From contig NZ_CP134609.1 of NCBI RefSeq assembly GCF_031844705.1, forward strand, positions 2,108,001 through 2,172,000: a stretch of DNA of 64,000 nucleotides. The letters are read 5' to 3'. Below the pieces are notes generated by a model. That model was not told the DNA's origin. It saw only the letters and a list, made by a program, of their open reading frames with translations, and made no database searches. This stretch comes from Streptomyces sp. ITFR-16. GTDB taxonomy: Bacteria > Actinomycetota > Actinomycetes > Streptomycetales > Streptomycetaceae. Below are positions 45,668-54,299 of the stretch, piece after piece (the first letter of the stretch is position 1; each line of letters starts with the position of its first letter). The translations under genes and the position numbers were made by a program.

Positions 45668-46126
45668 CTATTCCTGCTCCCCCGCCGCCGCGCTGCCCGC
45701 GGCCTCGTGCATGGCCAGTTCCAGCAGCGTGGCGTCGGTGAGGGTCCCCGAACCGTCCGGCGGGATCAGCCAGCGCACCCCGCCGGCGGCCCGCCCCGGA
45801 TGGGGCACGACGATCCAGGTGCCCCGGCCCGCACCCCGCACCCCGGTCCCCACCCAGCGGGTGACGGTCCCCGGCGGGACGAAGAAGCCCATCCGGGCCT
45901 CGCCGAAGTCCGAGAGGACCGGCCCCGGGCGGTCGATGAGCCGGGTGAGCACGTCGAGCGTGGGATAGCCCAGCTCCCCCGGAAGAATCAGCACGTCCCA
46001 GCGCCGGCCGGCGGGAAGGAGCGCGATCCCCTGGGGGTTGCGCTCCCATTCCCACCGGCAGGCGTCGGGATCCGGCGCCGCCGACGCCAGCCACTCGACC
46101 GCTGCCCTGATCTCCGCGCCGGCCAT
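45668..46126 (-). CDS. Conserved small cytoplasmic protein
   Basis: I start at the ATG at 46126 (MAGAEIRAAVEWLASAAPDP), preceded by GGAGG. The 152-residue product contains ACRWEWERNPQGIALLPAGR and GRGTWIVVPHPGRAAGGVRW. This looks like the N-terminal fold of bifunctional primase/polymerase-like proteins found singly in streptomycetes, but the active-site residues are not evident, so no function is given. It lies between the putrescine operon and the chitinase gene on the same strand. Confidence 0.75.
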   Translation of the reverse strand: MAGAEIRAAVEWLASAAPDPDACRWEWERNPQGIALLPAGRRWDVLILPGELGYPTLDVLTRLIDRPGPVLSDFGEARMGFFVPPGTVTRWVGTGVRGAGRGTWIVVPHPGRAAGGVRWLIPPDGSGTLTDATLLELAMHEAAGSAAAGEQE

Positions 46127-46266
46127 GAACCCGCCTCCAACTCCGTTGCCCACCGGCGGGGAGTCGCCGGTGCGTTCACGGGAAGAGAGCGGGGTGGGGC
46201 CGATCCATTACGCGGGTTCGGCTACCAATCGGTAGTGGTCTGCGTCACGCACCCGCCGGCCGGGGC

Positions 46267-47682
46267 TCAGCTGTCGAAACCGAGGCCCACGCGGTCCATC
46301 GTGCGCAGCCACAGATTGCGGTGGCCGCCGTTGCTGTCGGCCCTGGCCAGCGACCGCTTGGTGAGCTCGATCCCGGCCCAGGCGAGGGGCTCGGGCGGGA
46401 AGGGCAGCGGCTTCTTGCGCACCATCTCCAGCGCGGTCCGCTCGGTGTGCTCGCCGGCCAGCAGGTCGAGCATGACGTCGGCACCGAACCGGGTGGCCCC
46501 GACGCCCAGACCGGTGAACCCGGCGGCATAGGCGACCCGGCCCTGATGGGCCGTACCGAAGAAGGCGGAGAACCGCGAACAGGTGTCGATCGCACCGCCC
46601 CAGGCGTGGGTGAAACGCACCCCGGCCAATTGCGGGAAGCATTCGAAGAACTGTCCCGCGAGTTTCAGGAAGGTCTCCGGGCGCTGGTCGAGATCGGCGC
46701 TGAGCCGGCCCCCGTACGGATAGATCGCGTCGTATCCGCCCCACAGAATGCGGTTGTCCGCGGAGAGCCGGAAGTAATGGAACTGATTGGCGCTGTCCCC
46801 CAGTCCCTGCCGGTTCTTCCAGCCGATCGCGGCGAGCCGGTCCTCGCTCAGCGGTTCGGTCATCAGCGCGTAGTCGTAGACCGGGACGGTGTACGGGCGC
46901 ACCCGCTTGACGAGCGAGGGGAAGATGTTGGTGCCGAGCGCGACGCGGCGGGCGAGGATCTTGCCGTACGGGGTGCGCACCGCCATTCCGGTTCCGGTTC
47001 GGGCCAGCTCCAGGCCCCGGGTGTGCTCGTAGATCCGCACCCCGAGGTCGAGGCAGGCCCGCTTCAGGCCCCAGACCAGCTTGGCCGGGTGCAGCATCGC
47101 GACCCCGCGCCGGTCCCAGAGACCGCCGAGGAAGGTCGGTGAGTCGACCTCGGCGCGCAGGGCGTCGCGGTCGAGGAACTCCACCCCGCCGAAGCCGTGC
47201 CGTTCGGCGTCCCGGTGCCATTCCCGCAGCTCTTCGAGCTGGTGGGGCGCGGTGGCGACATCGATCTCGCCGGTCCGCTCGAACTCGCAGTCGATGGAGT
47301 AGCGGGCGACGGCCTCCTCGATGGCGTCGAGGTTGCGCGCGCCGAGTTCCTCCAGCCTCGCGATCTCCCCGGGCCAGCGCTCCAGTCCGTTGGGCAGCCC
47401 GTGGGTGAGGGACGCGGCACAGAATCCGCCGTTGCGGCCCGAGGCGGCCCAGCCCGTCTCGTGCCCCTCGATCAGCACGACATCGCGTTCCGGTTCGCGT
47501 TCCTTGGCGAGCAGGGCGGTCCACAGTCCGCTGTATCCGCCGCCGATGACGAGGAGGTCGCATCGCTCGTCACCGGTGAGCGCGGGAAGCGCCTCGGGCC
47601 GGCCGGGGTCGTCCAGCCAGAAGGACACCGGCTTGGCGTCGGAGAGTGATTGTGCAGCAGTACGCATGGCAGCTGGGGCCAT
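46267..47682 (-). CDS. FAD-dependent amine oxidoreductase, putative gamma-glutamylputrescine/putrescine oxidase
   Basis: I choose the ATG at 47682 because AAGGAG lies about 9 bases upstream; the ATG at 47667 has none. The 471-residue protein belongs to the DAO family: dinucleotide motif DLLVIGGGYSGLWTALLAK, ASGRNGGFCAASLTHG after it, and the C-terminal AYAAGFTGLGVGATRFGADV. It probably oxidises an amine such as putrescine or gamma-glutamylputrescine to the aldehyde, releasing ammonia and hydrogen peroxide. It is the last gene of the pot operon, 23 bases after potC, and the aldehyde dehydrogenase heading the same cluster would take its product. Confidence 0.88.
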   Translation of the reverse strand: MAPAAMRTAAQSLSDAKPVSFWLDDPGRPEALPALTGDERCDLLVIGGGYSGLWTALLAKEREPERDVVLIEGHETGWAASGRNGGFCAASLTHGLPNGLERWPGEIARLEELGARNLDAIEEAVARYSIDCEFERTGEIDVATAPHQLEELREWHRDAERHGFGGVEFLDRDALRAEVDSPTFLGGLWDRRGVAMLHPAKLVWGLKRACLDLGVRIYEHTRGLELARTGTGMAVRTPYGKILARRVALGTNIFPSLVKRVRPYTVPVYDYALMTEPLSEDRLAAIGWKNRQGLGDSANQFHYFRLSADNRILWGGYDAIYPYGGRLSADLDQRPETFLKLAGQFFECFPQLAGVRFTHAWGGAIDTCSRFSAFFGTAHQGRVAYAAGFTGLGVGATRFGADVMLDLLAGEHTERTALEMVRKKPLPFPPEPLAWAGIELTKRSLARADSNGGHRNLWLRTMDRVGLGFDS

Positions 47683-47705
47683 GGTTTCCAACTCCTTCGG
47701 GACTT

Positions 47706-48506
47706 TCAGGGTCGTGCGTTCTTCCGCCGGTTCGCGATCAGCTGGCCGGTGAGAACCACCAGTACCGCAATGATGAACATCGCCGTGCCGATGACATTGA
47801 TCTGTACGGGCGTGCCGCGCTGTGCCGAGCCCCAGACGAACATGGGGAAGGTCACCGTGGAGCCCGCGTTGAAATTGGTGATGATGAAATCGTCGAAGGA
47901 GAGCGCGAACGCGAGCAGCGCTCCCGCGGCGATTCCGGGGGCGGCGATCGGCAGGGTCACCCGCACGAAGGTCTGCACCGGTCCGGCGTACAGATCGCGG
48001 GCCGCCTCCTCCAGCCTCGGGTCCATCGACATGACGCGCGCCTTGACCGCCGTCACGACGAAGCTGAGGCAGAACATGATGTGGGCGATCAGGATCGTCC
48101 AGAAGCCGAGCTGCGCGCCCATGTTGAGGAAGAGCGTGAGCAGCGACGCGGCCATGACGACCTCGGGCATCGCCATCGGCAGGAAGATCAGCGAGTTGAT
48201 CGCGCCGCGCGCCCGGAAGCGGTAGCGGACCAGGGCGAACGCGATCATCGTGCCGAGCGCGGTCGCGCCGATCGTGGCCCAGACGGCGATCTGGAGGGAG
48301 AGCGAGAGCGAGCCGCACATGTCGGCGACGCCGCAGGGGTCCTTCCAGGCGTCCAGCGAGAAGCGCTGCCAGGAGTAGTTGAAGCGGCCGTTGGGCTTGT
48401 TGAAGGAGAACACCATCACGACGATGTTCGGCAGGATCATGTAGGCGAGGGTCAGCAGACCCGCGATGACGACCAGATGGCGTCGCAGCCAGCGCAGTGC
48501 GGACAT
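47706..48506 (-). CDS. potC: Spermidine/putrescine ABC permease PotC
   Basis: The 266-residue permease starts MSALRWLRRHLVVIAGLLTL. It has six hydrophobic segments, the conserved YMILPNIVVMVFSFNKPNGR after the first helix, the EAA-type loop DPRLEEAARDLYAGPVQTFV, and the final helix IAVLVVLTGQLIANRRK. Its start overlaps the potB stop by one base (TGATG). With PotB it forms the channel of a polyamine importer. Confidence 0.93.
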   Translation of the reverse strand: MSALRWLRRHLVVIAGLLTLAYMILPNIVVMVFSFNKPNGRFNYSWQRFSLDAWKDPCGVADMCGSLSLSLQIAVWATIGATALGTMIAFALVRYRFRARGAINSLIFLPMAMPEVVMAASLLTLFLNMGAQLGFWTILIAHIMFCLSFVVTAVKARVMSMDPRLEEAARDLYAGPVQTFVRVTLPIAAPGIAAGALLAFALSFDDFIITNFNAGSTVTFPMFVWGSAQRGTPVQINVIGTAMFIIAVLVVLTGQLIANRRKNARP

Positions 48507-49432
48507 CAGACCAGGTCCTCCGTCCCGGAGCGGCGGATGTAGACGGTGACCATGATCAGGACGGCCGCCATGAGGATGAAGGAGAGCGCGGCCGCCGTCG
48601 GATAGTCGAGGACGCGCAGGAACTGGGTCTGGATGACGCTGCCGACCATCTTGGTGTCGGTGGAGCCCAGCAGTTCCGCGTTGACGTAGTCGCCGCTGGC
48701 CGGGATGAAGGTCAGCAGCGTGCCGGAGACCACGCCCGGCATGGACAGCGGGAACGTCACCTTGCGGAAGGTGGTGGCGGGGGTCGCGTACAGATCGCCG
48801 GCCGCCTCGTGCAGCCTGCCGTCGATCCGCTCCAGCGAGGTGTAGAGCGGCAGGATCATGAACGGCAGGAAGTTGTACGTGAGGCCGCAGACGACCGCCA
48901 TGGGGGTGGCCAGGACCCGGTTGTTCTCGGTCCAGCCGAGCCAGCTGGTGACGTCCAGGACGTGCAGCGTGTTCAGTACGTCGACGACCGCGCCGCCGTC
49001 CGCGAGGATCGTCTTCCAGGCGAGCGTACGGATCAGGAAGCTGGTGAAGAACGGGGCGATGACCAGCACCAGCACCAGATTGCGCCAGCGGCCCGCCTTG
49101 AAGGCGATGAGGTAGGCCAGCGGGTAGCCGAGCAGCAGGCACAGGAGCGTGGCGGTGCCGGCGTACAGCAGGGAGCGGATGAACTGCGGGTAGTAGTCGC
49201 TCAGCGCGTCCCAGTAGGTCCGGAAGTGCCAGGTGACCTCGAACCCCTTCTCCAGGGATCCGGTCTGTACGGAGGTCGAGGCCTGGTAGACCAGCGGCAG
49301 CGCGAAGAAGACGACGAGCCACAGGATGCCGGGGAGCAGCAGCCAGTAGGGGATCAGGCGCTTGCGGGTGGAGGGCTTGCGCACGACCGGCTCGGCTGCG
49401 GGAGCCGGCGGCGCCTCCTGGGTGAGGCTCAC
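48506..49432 (-). CDS. potB: Spermidine/putrescine ABC permease PotB
   Basis: I start at the GTG at 49432 (MSLTQEAPPAPAAEPVV), which overlaps the potA stop by 4 bases. The 308-residue permease has YWLLLPGILWLVVFFALPLV, the family segment PFFTSFLIRTLAWKTILADG, TYNFLPFMILPLYTSLERID, and the EAA loop LHEAAGDLYATPATTFRKVT. It is typical of the PotB family and pairs with PotC. Confidence 0.93.
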   Translation of the reverse strand: MSLTQEAPPAPAAEPVVRKPSTRKRLIPYWLLLPGILWLVVFFALPLVYQASTSVQTGSLEKGFEVTWHFRTYWDALSDYYPQFIRSLLYAGTATLLCLLLGYPLAYLIAFKAGRWRNLVLVLVIAPFFTSFLIRTLAWKTILADGGAVVDVLNTLHVLDVTSWLGWTENNRVLATPMAVVCGLTYNFLPFMILPLYTSLERIDGRLHEAAGDLYATPATTFRKVTFPLSMPGVVSGTLLTFIPASGDYVNAELLGSTDTKMVGSVIQTQFLRVLDYPTAAALSFILMAAVLIMVTVYIRRSGTEDLV

Positions 49433-50577
49433 GCCGCGTCCTCCACCGTCTCCACACCGGCGTCGATGTCCTGGGCGGCGTCGAGCCCGAAGGTGTGCGC
49501 CGGGTTCCAGTGCAGGACCACCTCGGCGCCGGGCGTCAGACCGGAGCGGGACTCGACGTTCTGCTCGTACACGTGCAGGGCCTTGCCCGCCGGGCTCTCG
49601 ACGACGTACTGCGTGGACACGCCGATGAAGCTGGAGTCGACGATCCGGCCGGTGACCCGGTTGCGGCCGTCCGCTATCGCGTCCGCCTCGGCGGCGGCCG
49701 CGAGGGAGATCTTCTCGGGGCGGATGCCGAGCAGCAGCTTGCCGCCCTGGTCGGTGGGGCCGGTACATCGGCCGGCGGGCAGCCGGAGCTTCCCGCCGCC
49801 GGCGGCCACGACGAGGTCGGTGCCGCCGGAGACGACCTCGCCCTCGATGAGGTTCGAGGTGCCGAGGAAGTTGGCGACGAACGTCGTGCGCGGGTTCTCG
49901 TAGAGGTCGGCGGGGGCGCCGAGCTGTTCGACCCGGCCCGCGTTCATCACCGCGACGGTGTCGGCCATGGTCATGGCCTCCTCCTGGTCGTGGGTGACGT
50001 GGATGAACGTGATGCCGACCTCGGTCTGGATGCGCTTGAGCTCCAGCTGCATCTGGCGGCGCAGCTTGAGGTCGAGGGCGCCGAGGGGTTCGTCGAGCAG
50101 GAGGACCTGCGGGTGGTTGATCAGGGCGCGGGCCACGGCGACGCGCTGCTGCTGGCCGCCGGAGAGCTGGTGCGGCTTGCGCTTGGCGAAGTCGCCGAGC
50201 TGGACGAGCTCCAGCATGTCGTCGACCTGCTTCTTCACCGACTTGATGCCGCGGCGGCGCAGTCCGAAGGCCACGTTCTCGGTGATGTCGAGGTGCGGGA
50301 AGAGTGCGTAGCTCTGGAAGACGGTGTTGACGGGCCGCTTGTACGGGGGCAGGGCGGTGATGTCCTGGCCGCCGAGGGTGACCGTGCCGGTGGTGGCCTC
50401 CTCCAGGCCCGCGATCATCCGCAGGGTGGTGGTCTTGCCGCAGCCGGACGCGCCGAGGAGCGCGAAGAAGGAGCCCTGCGGGACGGTCAGATCGAGCGGG
50501 CGGACGGCGTGGAAGGAGCCGTACGTCTTGCTGATCCCGGTGAGGCGGACATCGCCGCCTGTCTGCTGCTGTGTCAT
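49429..50577 (-). CDS. potA: Spermidine/putrescine ABC ATPase PotA
   Basis: The 382-residue ATPase starts MTQQQTGGDVRLTGISKTYG. It has Walker A LLGASGCGKTTTLRMIAG, Q-loop NTVFQSYALFPHLDITENVA, signature LSGGQQQRVAVARAL, Walker B VLLLDEPLGALDLKLRRQMQ and switch His THDQEEAMTMADTV. A C-terminal TOBE domain (LLLGIRPEKISL onward) senses transport state. It overlaps potB by 4 bases and lies 56 bases after potD. Confidence 0.95.
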   Translation of the reverse strand: MTQQQTGGDVRLTGISKTYGSFHAVRPLDLTVPQGSFFALLGASGCGKTTTLRMIAGLEEATTGTVTLGGQDITALPPYKRPVNTVFQSYALFPHLDITENVAFGLRRRGIKSVKKQVDDMLELVQLGDFAKRKPHQLSGGQQQRVAVARALINHPQVLLLDEPLGALDLKLRRQMQLELKRIQTEVGITFIHVTHDQEEAMTMADTVAVMNAGRVEQLGAPADLYENPRTTFVANFLGTSNLIEGEVVSGGTDLVVAAGGGKLRLPAGRCTGPTDQGGKLLLGIRPEKISLAAAAEADAIADGRNRVTGRIVDSSFIGVSTQYVVESPAGKALHVYEQNVESRSGLTPGAEVVLHWNPAHTFGLDAAQDIDAGVETVEDAA

Positions 50578-50633
50578 GGATCGCAGTCCCAGTGGTGTCA
50601 GGGGGAGGTCGGAGAGTCTTCGAGGGGGTGGCG

Positions 50634-51884
50634 TCAGGCGCCGATGAGCTTGGCGAACTTCTCTTCGTACGCCGTCTCTTCCTCGGAGGTCAGGGAGCGG
50701 AAGGCGTGCGACCTGGCGGCCATCGCCTTGTCCGGGAGGATCAGCGTGTTGGCGGCCATCGCCTTGTCGATCCTGGCGAGTTCGTCGCGGACCCCGTCGA
50801 CCGGGCAGACGTAGTTGATGTACGCGGCGAGCCGAGCGGCGACCGGGGGCTCGTAGTAGTAGTCGATGAGCTTCTCGGCGTTGGTCTTGTGCCGGGCCCT
50901 GGCCGGGATCAGCATGTTGTCGCTGGAGGTGATGTATCCGGCGGCCGGGATGGCGAACTTGATGTCCGGGTTCCCGGCCTGGAGCTGGATGATGTCGCCG
51001 GCCCAGGCGACGCAGGCGGCGATGTCGCCCTTGTCGAGGTCGGCGGTGTAGTCGTTGCCGGTGAAGCGGCGTATCTGCTTCTTGTCGACGCCCTTCTGGA
51101 TCCGGCCTATCGCGGCGTCGTAGTCGGCGTCGGTGAACTTCCCGGGGTCCTTGTCCATGTCGAGGAGCGTCATCCCGACGGAGTCGCGCATCTCGGAGAG
51201 GAAGCCGACCCGGCCCTTGAGCGTGGGGTCGTCGAGCAGCTGGGTCACGGAGTCGACCTTGCGGCCGCCGGTCGCCCTGGAGTTGTAGGCGATGACGGTC
51301 GGGATGCCGGTCCACGGATAGGTGTAGGCGCGGCCCGGGTCCCAGTCGGGGGTGCGGAACTGGGCCGAGAGGTTGGCGAACGCGTGCGGCAGGTTCACCG
51401 GGTCGAGCTTCTGGGCCCAGCCGAGCCGGATGATGCGGGCGGCCAGCCAGTCGGTGACGATGATCAGGTCGCGGCCGGTGTCCTGGCCGGCCGCGAGCTG
51501 CGGCTTGATCTTCCCGAAGAACTCGACGTTGTCGTTGATGTCCTCGGTGTACTTGACCTTGATCCCGGTGCGTTCGGTGAACGCGTCCAGGGTGGGCCGG
51601 TGCTTGCCGTCGTCACTGACGTCCATGTACTCGGTCCAGTTGGAGAAGTTGACCTGCTTCTCCTTGGCCGAGTGGTCGTCCGAGGCCGCGGCCGCGTCGC
51701 CCTCGCGCTTGGCGGGCGGGATGCCGCAGGCGCTCAGGGTGCCCAGCCCGCCGATCGCGAGCGCGCCCATACCTGAGGCGCGCAGCAGCGACCGGCGGGT
51801 GAGGGCTCCCCTGCCGTTGGTCAGCGTGCGACGCATCGCGGCCAGCTGGGCCGCGGAGAGACGCTCGGGCTCGTACTGCTCCAT
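50634..51884 (-). CDS. potD: Polyamine-binding lipoprotein PotD
   Basis: The 416-residue protein has an extended hydrophilic n-region, then a Tat-like signal RRSLLRASGMGALAIGGL and lipobox LSAC. The mature part has NFSNWTEYMDVSDDGKHRPT, the ligand-binding NDNVEFFGKIKPQLAAGQDT, IQKGVDKKQIRRFTGNDYTA and the C-terminal LIDYYYEPPVAARLAAYINY. It resembles spermidine/putrescine-binding proteins and should deliver polyamine to PotBC. It shares many exact motifs with the second binding protein at 62631-63794. Confidence 0.93.
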   Translation of the reverse strand: MEQYEPERLSAAQLAAMRRTLTNGRGALTRRSLLRASGMGALAIGGLGTLSACGIPPAKREGDAAAASDDHSAKEKQVNFSNWTEYMDVSDDGKHRPTLDAFTERTGIKVKYTEDINDNVEFFGKIKPQLAAGQDTGRDLIIVTDWLAARIIRLGWAQKLDPVNLPHAFANLSAQFRTPDWDPGRAYTYPWTGIPTVIAYNSRATGGRKVDSVTQLLDDPTLKGRVGFLSEMRDSVGMTLLDMDKDPGKFTDADYDAAIGRIQKGVDKKQIRRFTGNDYTADLDKGDIAACVAWAGDIIQLQAGNPDIKFAIPAAGYITSSDNMLIPARARHKTNAEKLIDYYYEPPVAARLAAYINYVCPVDGVRDELARIDKAMAANTLILPDKAMAARSHAFRSLTSEEETAYEEKFAKLIGA

Positions 51885-51927
51885 GCGCGTTGCCCTTCCG
51901 GGTGGGTGTGCGGCCGGACCGGCCGGT

Positions 51928-53442
51928 TTATCGGTCCCCGAAGATCGTGCGGTGCCAGTCCTTGCGGGCGACCGCGGTGTTGTCGTACATGACGTGCTTG
52001 ACCTGTGTGTACTCCTCGAAGGAGTACGCCGACATGTCCTTGCCGAAGCCGCTGGCCTTGTATCCGCCGTGCGGCATCTCGCTGATGATCGGGATGTGGT
52101 CGTTGACCCAGACGCAGCCCGCCTTGATCTCGCGGGTGGCGCGGCCGGCCCGGTACAGATCGCGGGTCCAGGCGGACGCGGCGAGGCCGTAGGGGGTGTC
52201 GTTGGCCAGACCGATGCCCTCGTCGTCGGTGTCGAAGGGCAGCACGACCAGGACCGGGCCGAAGATCTCGGACTGGACGATCTCGCTGTCCTGGGCGGCG
52301 CCGGTGACCAGCGTCGGCCGGTAGTAGGCGCCGGCGGCCAGCTCGCCGCCGGGGGCCTCGCCGCCGGTGACGACCGTGGCGTAGGCGCGGGCGCGCTCGA
52401 CGAAGGCGGCGACCCGGTCGCGCTGGGCATGGCTGATCAGCGGGCCGAGGTCGGTCTTCGGGTCGAACGGGTCGCCGAGCCGGACGGACTCCATGAGCGC
52501 GGCGACGCCCTCGACGAAGGCGTCGTACAGCGGGCGCTGGACGTAGGCCCGGGTGGCGGCCGTGCAGTCCTGGCCGGTGTTGATGAGGGAGCCGGCGACC
52601 GCGCCGTTGACCGCGGCCTCCACGTCGGCGTCGTCGAAGACCACGAAGGGCGCCTTGCCGCCGAGCTCCAGGTGGAGGCGCTTGACGGTGGAGGTGGCGA
52701 TCTCCGCGACCCGCTTGCCGACGGCCGTGGAGCCGGTGAAGGAGGTCATCACGACGTCGGGGTGGCCGACGAGGTGCTCACCGGCGTCCTTGCCGGCGCC
52801 CGTGACGATGTTGATCACCCCGTCCGGGATGCCCGCCTCGGTGGCCGCCTGCGCGAACATCAGCGAGGTCAGCGGGGTGATCTCAGCGGGCTTGAGCACG
52901 ATGGTGTTGCCCGCGGCGACGGCCGGGAGGACCTTCCAGGCGGCCATCTGGAGCGGGTAGTTCCAGGGGGCGATGGAGCCGATGACCCCGATCGCCTCAC
53001 GGCGTACGTACGAGGTGTGGTCGCCGGAGTACTCTCCGGCGGCCTTGCCCTCCAGATGGCGGGCGGCGCCCGCGAAGAAGGAGGTGTTGTCGACCGTGCC
53101 GGGGACGTCGAACTCGGTGGAGAGCCTGACCGGCTTGCCGCACTGGAGGGACTCCGCGTACGCGAAGTCGTCCGCCTGCCCGGCGAGGACGGCGGCGAAG
53201 CGGTGCATCGCCTCGGAACGCTCGGCCGGGCTCGCCCCGGACCAGCCGGGGAACGCCTCGCGGGCCGCCGCGACGGCCGCGTCGACATCGGCGGTGCTCG
53301 CCAGCTCGTAGGTGTAGACGGTCTCACCCGTGGCCGGGTTCACCACGTCGTGGCTGCGTCCCGATGTGCCGGGCCGCAGTCTTCCGCCGATGTACTGCGC
53401 GCCGTCCGCGAAGCGGTCCTGCACTTGGAAGCTGTTGCCCAT
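51928..53442 (-). CDS. Gamma-aminobutyraldehyde dehydrogenase
   Basis: I start at the ATG at 53442 (MGNSFQVQDRFADGAQYIGG) with GGAGGAG upstream, giving 504 residues. It is an ALDH with AIGVIGSIAPWNYPLQMAAW, the catalytic base Glu in RLHLELGGKAPFVVFDDAD, the nucleophile Cys in LINTGQDCTAATRAYVQR, and HGGYKASGFGKDMSAYSFEE at the end. It is most like gamma-aminobutyraldehyde (PatD/PuuC) dehydrogenases. As first gene of the pot cluster it should convert the aldehyde from putrescine to GABA, which GabT then uses. Confidence 0.92.
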   Translation of the reverse strand: MGNSFQVQDRFADGAQYIGGRLRPGTSGRSHDVVNPATGETVYTYELASTADVDAAVAAAREAFPGWSGASPAERSEAMHRFAAVLAGQADDFAYAESLQCGKPVRLSTEFDVPGTVDNTSFFAGAARHLEGKAAGEYSGDHTSYVRREAIGVIGSIAPWNYPLQMAAWKVLPAVAAGNTIVLKPAEITPLTSLMFAQAATEAGIPDGVINIVTGAGKDAGEHLVGHPDVVMTSFTGSTAVGKRVAEIATSTVKRLHLELGGKAPFVVFDDADVEAAVNGAVAGSLINTGQDCTAATRAYVQRPLYDAFVEGVAALMESVRLGDPFDPKTDLGPLISHAQRDRVAAFVERARAYATVVTGGEAPGGELAAGAYYRPTLVTGAAQDSEIVQSEIFGPVLVVLPFDTDDEGIGLANDTPYGLAASAWTRDLYRAGRATREIKAGCVWVNDHIPIISEMPHGGYKASGFGKDMSAYSFEEYTQVKHVMYDNTAVARKDWHRTIFGDR

Positions 53443-53530
53443 CACGCTCTCCTCCGCCGCTCCCCGCAGACCGGGGGCGGCGTAGCATCTGCTCGATTTG
53501 AGTGCCGATCCTGACAGAGGGTCCCGCACC

Positions 53531-53574
53531 CAACAAGTGATTCCGTTGTTGCCTTTTGGTTACGCGACGGAATC
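53531..53574. promoter_or_regulatory. Two nested inverted repeats upstream of the putrescine operon
   Basis: CAACAA (53531-53536) mirrors TTGTTG (53546-53551) with a 9-base spacer, and GATTCCGT (53539-53546) mirrors ACGGAATC (53567-53574) with a 20-base spacer. They lie 89-132 bases upstream of the aldehyde dehydrogenase start and 56-99 bases before the NADAR gene, in an AT-richer part of the divergent gap 53443-53629. This suits a regulator of the polyamine genes. Confidence 0.5.
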
Positions 53575-53629
53575 TGTCGACCATGTGTCGGGTCGGCATG
53601 GAATTCCCCGTACGTAGTGTCAGTGGCGA

Positions 53630-54226
53630 ATGCCAGACTCGCGTGTCATGGAACACATCGGGGATGTCCGGGATGTCGACGCGCTCGTGTCGCTGGCCGC
53701 TGCGGGCGAACGAGTGAAGTACCTGCTCTTCTGGGGGCACCGTCCGCGCCCGGACGGCCGGATCGGCGCGAGCTGCCTCAGCCAGTGGTGGCCGTCTCCG
53801 TTCACGGTCGGCGGGGTGACATACGCGTCCGCCGAGCACTGGATGATGGCGGGCAAGGCGCGGCTGTTCGGTGACGCGGAGGCGGAGGAGCGCGCCGTGG
53901 CGGCGAAGAGCCCGGCACAGGCCAAGAAGGTGGGGCGCCTGGTCCGCGATTTCGACGACGCGGTCTGGGTGCGCGAGCGGTACGGGCTGGTGGTGGCGGG
54001 CAGCGCCCACAAGTTCGGGCAGAACCCGGAGCTGGCCGCGTACCTGCGGACCACGGGTGACCGGGTCCTCGTGGAGGCGAGCCCGCTGGACCGGATCTGG
54101 GGCATCGGGCTGGCGGCGGACGATCCGCGCGCCGAGGATCCGGCGAGGTGGCGGGGGCTGAATCTGCTGGGGTTCGCGCTGATGGAGGCCCGGGCGGGGC
54201 TGCGGGACGGGGCGGACGGCATATGA
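53630..54226 (+). CDS. NADAR-family protein
   Basis: The 198-residue protein (start at 53630; an ATG at 53648 is an alternative) shows the NADAR/YbiA pattern. It has LLFWGHRPRPDGRIGASCLS, SQWWPSPFTVGGVTYASAEH followed by WMMAGKARLFGD, then DFDDAVWVRERYGLVVAGSA and the C-terminal GIGLAADDPRAEDPARWRGL. Family members are N-glycosidases acting on riboflavin intermediates or removing ADP-ribose from nucleic acids. The stretch EHWMMAGKA holds the key Trp, Met and Lys positions. It is divergent from the putrescine operon and ends at a terminator. Confidence 0.9.
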   Translation: MPDSRVMEHIGDVRDVDALVSLAAAGERVKYLLFWGHRPRPDGRIGASCLSQWWPSPFTVGGVTYASAEHWMMAGKARLFGDAEAEERAVAAKSPAQAKKVGRLVRDFDDAVWVRERYGLVVAGSAHKFGQNPELAAYLRTTGDRVLVEASPLDRIWGIGLAADDPRAEDPARWRGLNLLGFALMEARAGLRDGADGI

Positions 54227-54275
54227 AACGGCCTGCGGGGCGGCGGGAGAGGCTCCCACCGCCCCGCGGGCCGTT
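54227..54275. terminator. Bidirectional terminator, NADAR / DUF4190
   Basis: A 23-bp imperfect stem (two mismatches) pairs 54227-54249 with 54253-54275. It lies between the two convergent stops and directly follows the NADAR stop codon. Confidence 0.8.
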
Positions 54276-54299
54276 GTGCGGCACGCCGCGACGGGCCGG

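Noticed and set aside
53443..53629. Riboswitch in the divergent region
   Set aside because: No long structured leader or known riboswitch core is seen. The symmetric elements fit protein operators better.
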